Notes under the pieces: model-generated | Told to the model about the DNA's origin: nothing | The model's database searches: none | The model's input: only the letters and a program-made list of their open reading frames with translations | Made by a program: the position numbers and the translations under genes | DNA from: Gnomoniopsis sp. IMI 355080 | Taxonomy: Eukaryota; Ascomycota; Sordariomycetes; Diaporthales; Gnomoniaceae | DNA length: 64,000 bases | Direction: 5' to 3' | Assembly: GCA_027946555.1 (NCBI GenBank) | Contig: JAPEVC010000014.1 | Span: forward strand, 1 to 64,000 | Part shown: one piece after another, positions 59,105-64,000 of the stretch | How the letters are laid out: each line of letters opens with the position of its first letter | Position numbering within the stretch: the first letter of the stretch is position 1

Positions 59105-60388
59105 TGGGAGAGGAGGCTTGGCGTAGGACTAGAGTCGATATTTCGATCGTGTTCTGCCCACGTGTGAGTCGTGTGGGAGGCAGTCGCTGCCGTAGTTACA
59201 GCACAACTGGCTGGCTGGAGCGTTGCGGAAGAGTTGGCAGTACCCGAGACTGTTGGCGTTCCGGACGAGAAGCGCATCTCACTGTCGCGAGGGGGGTTGC
59301 GTGTCGGTCAATCCAGACTACAGCAGCCGGGACATGTTGAACAGATCGTAGAGTTTAAGCTGTCGTGAATAAGTGATACGTTGCGAGATGCGGTACGATG
59401 TTTGCTGGAAACGTTGGCGATGCTGTTGGTTGAGTTTGTGTGGAGAAGAGGGAAAGTGAAGCGAGCCCGAGGTCGAAGACGTTGCTGGTGGAAACAAAGA
59501 TGGAGATCGAAACGTTCCAAGTCGGTGGAAAAGGCCTGAAATGCCACGCTTCGCATCCCTGCATTGCCCGCTAAGTCTCTTGGTAGGCGGGTAGGTCCCT
59601 GCTGAAAAGAGGCCTTGGGACCACTGCAGGGTGCACAGACACGCGCGGCCACTGCCGTTTCGGCTGCAACCAAATGCATGAACGAGGGAGGTGTGCCGCT
59701 GTCGTCTAATTTAGTACCAGCATTCCATTCAACATTGCACCAACTACCTACTACTACTTCGTATGTATCACACTGCGGGGTGGCACAAGAATTTATGCAC
59801 AAGTGTGGAGGGGCAGTAAGCAGCTGTGCTCTTTCAAGACAAGAAATAAGTCCAACTGTATGCAATGTCGGCGTGTCTGAAGGAGTTAAAATGCTGACCT
59901 GAACCGTCCGTCCATGCTAAGGAGACATACCACAATTGCTTACCCTCACCTCTTTCACAGTCAGAGCATACACGAGCACAAGTTGAGTAGACACTGTCAC
60001 TCTTCGTCGAGAGCCAGTCATTAGTCTATCAGCGCTTAGTTGTAGAATAGACAAAAGCTTTTCACCGCAGCCGTGGCAGCGCAACCGCCAGCCTTGAGCC
60101 TTGTCACCAGTGTCCCGTCAAGAAAAGCCGCCAGAATCCATGAAGTCGTCAAAGATTTATACTTTACCGCTTTTATGGTTTATCGCACCGCCCTGAACCA
60201 GCTCTTGCCTGAACACCCAGTAAACCCCGACCCTGTCGTTGACCCGTCCTGACCCGTCCTGCGAACTCCGTGTTGACTCTGCATAGCCCAGACCACCCCA
60301 CCCGGGAGAATGCTCCTCTCCCAATGCAAAGTTTGATAAGACAAAAAAGTGTTACAAGAATCGAGTGAGTATATCGCGTTCGCTTCAT
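59105..60388. other. Intergenic region between the GPHR and stress-protein genes
   Basis: Promoter and leader of the GPHR gene and 3' end of the stress-protein gene, both minus strand. A 185-codon minus-strand frame (59308-59865) exists but has no family resemblance. Near 60240 there is a short direct repeat, GACCCGTCCTGACCCGTCCTG. Confidence 0.5.
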
Positions 60389-63300
60389 TCACTCCGCTGA
60401 AGAGACTTTGGCGGCCGCTCCGCCATCTTCCTGGTCCTCATCGTCATCGTCTTCGTCAGCATCCGCCTCCTCATCCGACTCCAGCTCGGTCGGCTTGTGC
60501 TTCAAGAGCGCGGCGCCTTCGCCAACCTCCATGGCGTGCAACCGGTCCTTCTTCTTTTGCTCCTCTTGTTCTGCCTCGAGTTGTGCTTGGAGCTCCTTCT
60601 TCTGCGTCTGTAGTAGTTTGGCGCCGCTATCCACCTGGAATTCGCCTTCACCTTCGTCCTCTTCATCGCCACTGACGTCGGCTTCGTCTTCGCTGTTCGC
60701 TGCGCTGTTCGCTGCGCTGGCTGTTGGTGTGGCACCCACTTCCGCAACAAGTCGTCCGGGCTCCGACTCTCCACCAATACTTGTCGCCACCGAGAGCGTG
60801 CTCCGTTGGCGTATGGGCTTGTACGGCTTCAGCGTCGGGTCGAACTTGGCGGGTAGTCCCAATGCCCTAGCCACTTTTCCAGCCTCTTCCTCTGCCGAAA
60901 GTTTAGACTCTATTGCCCATGCGTTGAGGGTTTGGATATCTGCCTCGTGTATTCCTTGATTCGATTGCAGCATCTGGCGGTAGCTCTGCTTCTCTGGGTC
61001 TGTATCCCGCTTGTCCTTCTTTTTCTGACGCTTCTCGTCCGGCCTGACGACGACCACCGGCACTGGAGAGTATTGCAGGCAGTATTTCGAGAACGAGTTT
61101 CGGGAGGCGACGAGTCCTTGGAAGCCACCTAAGGTTCTGCCACGGGTGCCGACAATCAGCATGGACGGTTGGTGTAACTGAATCTACGCAAGGAGGTTAG
61201 CTGACGGACGAAATAGGAAAGTAGACGGCGGCCGCAGACGAGCACAACATACCAAGCGCTGAAACGTGGAGTGAAGCTTCCCCACGCCATACTCCAGCAC
61301 AATGCTGATAGCCCTGTCACCGCAAAGAGCCTTGATTCTTTCCACCTCTGCATTGGCCTCCTTTTGAAATTCCTTGACCCTTTTATCGGCCTCGAATGCT
61401 CGCACATCTTTCTCCAACACCTTGACGCATACAATTTCGTCGCCACCGTCGACAAACTTGTCAAACAGCCAGTGAAGAGCTTCGTCAGAGTACTGATGGT
61501 CGTCGATGCCGACCATGAAGGTTCGCGATCGCCGTATTGATGCATAACCCAGGTGACGGACGATTTGAGTGTAGCAGGGAAAGTTTGATTTTGTCGGTTC
61601 GCCTAGGTGGACATTGGAGAAGTTGACATGTTTGCGGAATCTGCGCGGGTCGTCTCCAGTTAGTTTGGCCATGTTCGCGAAAGCGGTGCTCCGTTTACTG
61701 GCAGTGCATCCGATGCAGAAAAGTCCATATAATTCTGAAAAATTGCGGTAGCACCAAATGGCAGAGGTGTGGACAATAGGAGAGCGCGACTTGCGCAAAG
61801 ACAAGGAATGATGTTGATTGTGGCACACGAGCAGTGTTAAATGATAGGTCTTGAAGCTGTGATAAGTTGCAGGATGTGCATGGAAGGAATGGTTCAGAGC
61901 AAAGAGGGTTAAGTCAGTATTGACGATGTTTGCAAAGGGAAGAAGAATGGCCAAGCAAATGAGGCGGCATCCACATTTGCTGGTCCCGTTTATTTGAGGT
62001 CGGTCTGACGAGGGCGCCCTCCTCCATGGGGTCGGGTGTGTTGCTACCTGCCATGGCAAGCATGGGTCAGGTTAAAAGTGCTACACTGCCCAACTCTTCT
62101 TGACCGATGCCCAGCCGCTCCAGCCTGATTTGGAACAGGCAGGGTTGGAAAGTGACTGCGGATCCAGCGCAAGCGAGCAAATCCATCCGGGCCTTCACTG
62201 GAAAGTGCGCCATCACCTCCGCTGTAGCCTGCTTCTCCGGCAGAATTGTTCATCTGATACCAGCTCTATTACAACGGTTCCAACAATGCATATTGGTGAA
62301 CAGCACCAAGCTGTCAAGAGCGGGGAGCATCCCGGACATATCCGGCCGAGGGAAAGGGGCCCTGGGTGCGAAGGCCCCTGAAAGAGCAATGGAGGGGAAG
62401 GGAAGAGCTCTGGACGTGGAAAGCGGGGTGCAGCAGGGCAAGGGCCAGGGGCGCTAGGAAGCAGTGGGGCGCTGGGACTGATGGGCAACAGTGGGGAACG
62501 ACGACAGCCGTCCTTCGTCAGCCATCGCACCTTTTTATGGGGTAGGAGTGAAGGATCCGACGCCTAAAACCCAAAGCCCGCGACGGGGGGAGCGGGAGCT
62601 AAAGGCGACGGAGACCAGGCGTAGATGTTATAGTGCAGCGCAATGTAAGCAGCATACAATCTTTGACTGCTGGATGTGGCCATTGTGCATGACTTGTCGG
62701 TGAGGGTCCACTGGGTGAGGGTCCACTGCGTGCAAGACCTTCTGGGTCGCGTAGTGTCTCGCTTCACCTCCAAGACCTTTGTGCGGTCGCAAGCTCGCAG
62801 AACGTTGTCCCGTGTGCTGTGAATCACATAGTCGGCCGAGAGAGTGCTTAGCGGCCATCAAGTCTCGGATCGCGTGCGTGATTGTCGCGTGAGTGGATGT
62901 GGGTGTGGGGGAGGGGAAACAATCGGCTGAAACCGTGTAGCAGTGGCAGGCAGGCGCTATTTTACAAGCGTGCAGGGCCTCAACTGTAGGTCGGACCTCG
63001 TCCAGGTGCTGACTTTCATGACTGTTTGCGTTTCGTACGACTCTGCTCACTTTTGTCGATGGAATCGAATTGGGGTACTTGCTCTGCAAGTTGACAACCT
63101 CCGTTCACTGGACCGTGAGGCTTCGAGACCGATTGGCAGCCAAACATTCCGCGCCAGGCAAGGAAAATGACGCGAAGACCAACGGCAGTAACCGAAGAAG
63201 GCCAAGGATAAGAGGGATCATGCATTGAACGTACCTCGAGTCTGGTTGGACTGAGAGCGACGAGTCCCGATGTCGCGAAGTAATGGATCCCCTGGGGCGA

Positions 63301-64000
63301 CCTTGGGGTAAACGTCCATTAGGCAACCGAAAGGTTAAGGATGTGGGAGAACTAGAACTGGAGTTTCGGGACCCACCAGCATTGAAGCTCGCGAAGCTCG
63401 AGCGTCCTGCGTCCGTAGCTCCATCATCCACTGACACAGATCCCCGCGGACTGACCAGTGTGGATGGTGTCTCGCTGGACACGGCTACATCCGAATCGTC
63501 CTGTGAATCTGACCGTTCTGGATGCGGTGCTCCGTTTACACCTTCTGTCTTGTCCGGGATCGAGAAGGAGATCTTGCCTGGCGGCGCACTATTAGGCGGA
63601 ACGGCGCCCGTCAACTGGTCAAGGGTGAAGTAGTCGGCGGCAGGAGATGCAGGGGATTTCTCGGGCTCCGCGCCGCCATTCGCGGGCTTCGACGGGACTT
63701 GCGTAGTAGGTGATATATCAGAGCCAGGGCTGGGATTTGATGGAGCTTCTAGATTTGTCGTCGAGGTTGGCTTCACGGCAGGTGGACTATCTGGAGCCGG
63801 GATGGGGCCGTTGTTGGTATTTGCGCTGGTGGTAGTGGTGTTGGCAGCCTTTTGGGATTCTCGACGCGCAGCTTCTTGCTGTACAAAAGACTCGCGGGCG
63901 ACCTGAGCTCGATATTCCTCAGCAGCGGCTTTTGCCTCTTTCTTGGTGCTCCTGTTGCTACTGCTTCTGCGCAGCGAAAGTGAGGAACTCTTGCGCTTCC
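60389..64000 (-). CDS. Universal stress protein (USP) domain protein, 5' end beyond the window
   Basis: Partial gene. Exons read from the right edge are 64000-63235 (continues outside), 61640-61253 and 61183-60389. The first exon is basic then Ser/Pro/Thr-rich and disordered (RSSSNRSTKKEAKAAAEEY near the edge, FRLPNGRLPQGRPRG near its end). After the first join the sequence runs PDSRFRKHVNFSNVHLGEP and then the USP fold: RRSRTFMVGIDDHQYSDEA, DEIVCVKVLEKD, AISIVLEYGVGKLH, MLIVGTRGRTLGGFQG and SPVPVVVVRP. The G-T-R-G-R-x9-G pattern and following Ser are the ATP-binding loop of the UspA-like family. A very acidic C-terminal tail (ESDEEADADEDDDDEDQEDGG) follows. USP proteins bind nucleotides and are tied to stress and growth arrest; the fungal role is poorly known. 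The 1594-nt intron is unusual (see separate entry). Confidence 0.88.
61641..63234 (-). other. Long intron in the stress-protein gene
   Basis: Donor GTACGT at 63234 and acceptor CGCAG ending at 61641, with branch-like CTAAC 20-25 bases before the acceptor. The 1594-nt length is about twenty times the other introns here. It includes a duplicated GTGAGGGTCCACTG (62700-62713 and 62715-62728) and GGGG-rich stretches (about 62390-62470). An ATG at 61672 (MAKLTGDDPRR) reads straight through the acceptor into the USP exon and could start a 404-aa short form. Confidence 0.6.

Noticed and set aside
59308..59865. 185-codon minus-strand frame upstream of the GPHR gene
   Set aside because: Has cysteines and an ATG, but no family resemblance and lies where the GPHR promoter is expected; kept only as a remark.
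60408..60959. Serine-rich 183-codon plus-strand frame
   Set aside because: Antisense of the acidic tail of the stress protein: poly-Asp/Glu codons read backwards give poly-Ser.
62050..63100. Short frames inside the long intron of the stress-protein gene as extra exons
   Set aside because: None gives USP-like or low-complexity sequence joining in phase with both flanking exons.
1..64000. CRISPR arrays, insertion sequences, operons
   Set aside because: No regularly spaced repeats, transposase frames or terminal inverted repeats; spliced genes show this is eukaryotic DNA.

Overview
The window is nuclear DNA of a filamentous ascomycete (Pezizomycotina), probably a Sordariomycete. Introns are short (53-110 nt), with GTAAGT/GTATGT donors, CTAAC/CTGAC branch sites and YAG acceptors. 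Gene density is low (eleven genes in 64 kb), and the families include Pezizomycotina-typical ones: a UstYa-like oxidase, an HsbA-type wall protein and an alpha-1,3-glucan synthase. The class assignment is inference from gene content; no marker proves it.

Left part (1-17.5 kb): gene-poor and accessory in character. It has a HypX/HoxX-like formyltransferase-crotonase fusion (3186-5417, +), a four-exon UstYa-type DUF3328 oxidase (6707-7966, -), a secreted HsbA-type protein (8700-9218, -), a small two-exon Rossmann-like protein (10865-11352, +) and a three-exon secreted orphan with a cysteine-rich tail (12035-12695, +). They are separated by kilobases of non-coding DNA with short palindromes and simple repeats. 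About 4.8 kb (12696-17524) holds no gene I can support.

Right part (17.5-64 kb): large conserved housekeeping genes. These are the FHA-RING ubiquitin ligase Dma1 (17525-19550, +), a YMC020W-like alpha/beta hydrolase (20292-23060, -) divergently paired with ribosome biogenesis factor Rrp5 (23742-29142, +), the giant bridge-like lipid transfer protein Fmp27 in one 9.2-kb exon (30653-39841, +), alpha-1,3-glucan synthase in nine exons (42153-49885, +), a disordered fungal protein of unknown function (53073-54647, +), a GPHR/GTG membrane protein (57320-59104, -) and a universal stress protein gene that runs off the right edge (60389 to beyond 64000, -) and appears to contain a 1.6-kb intron.

There is no operon logic. 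The genes are mostly independent, although glucan synthase, GPHR (Golgi pH) and Fmp27 (lipid transfer at ER contacts) all serve the secretory and wall machinery. I found no tRNA, rRNA, CRISPR array or recognisable transposon. The best leads for something undescribed are the fungal HypX homologue without a hydrogenase context, the orphan UstYa oxidase beside it, the cysteine-tailed secreted protein, and the long intron with a second possible start in the stress-protein gene. Splice sites were read by eye and checked only for frame.
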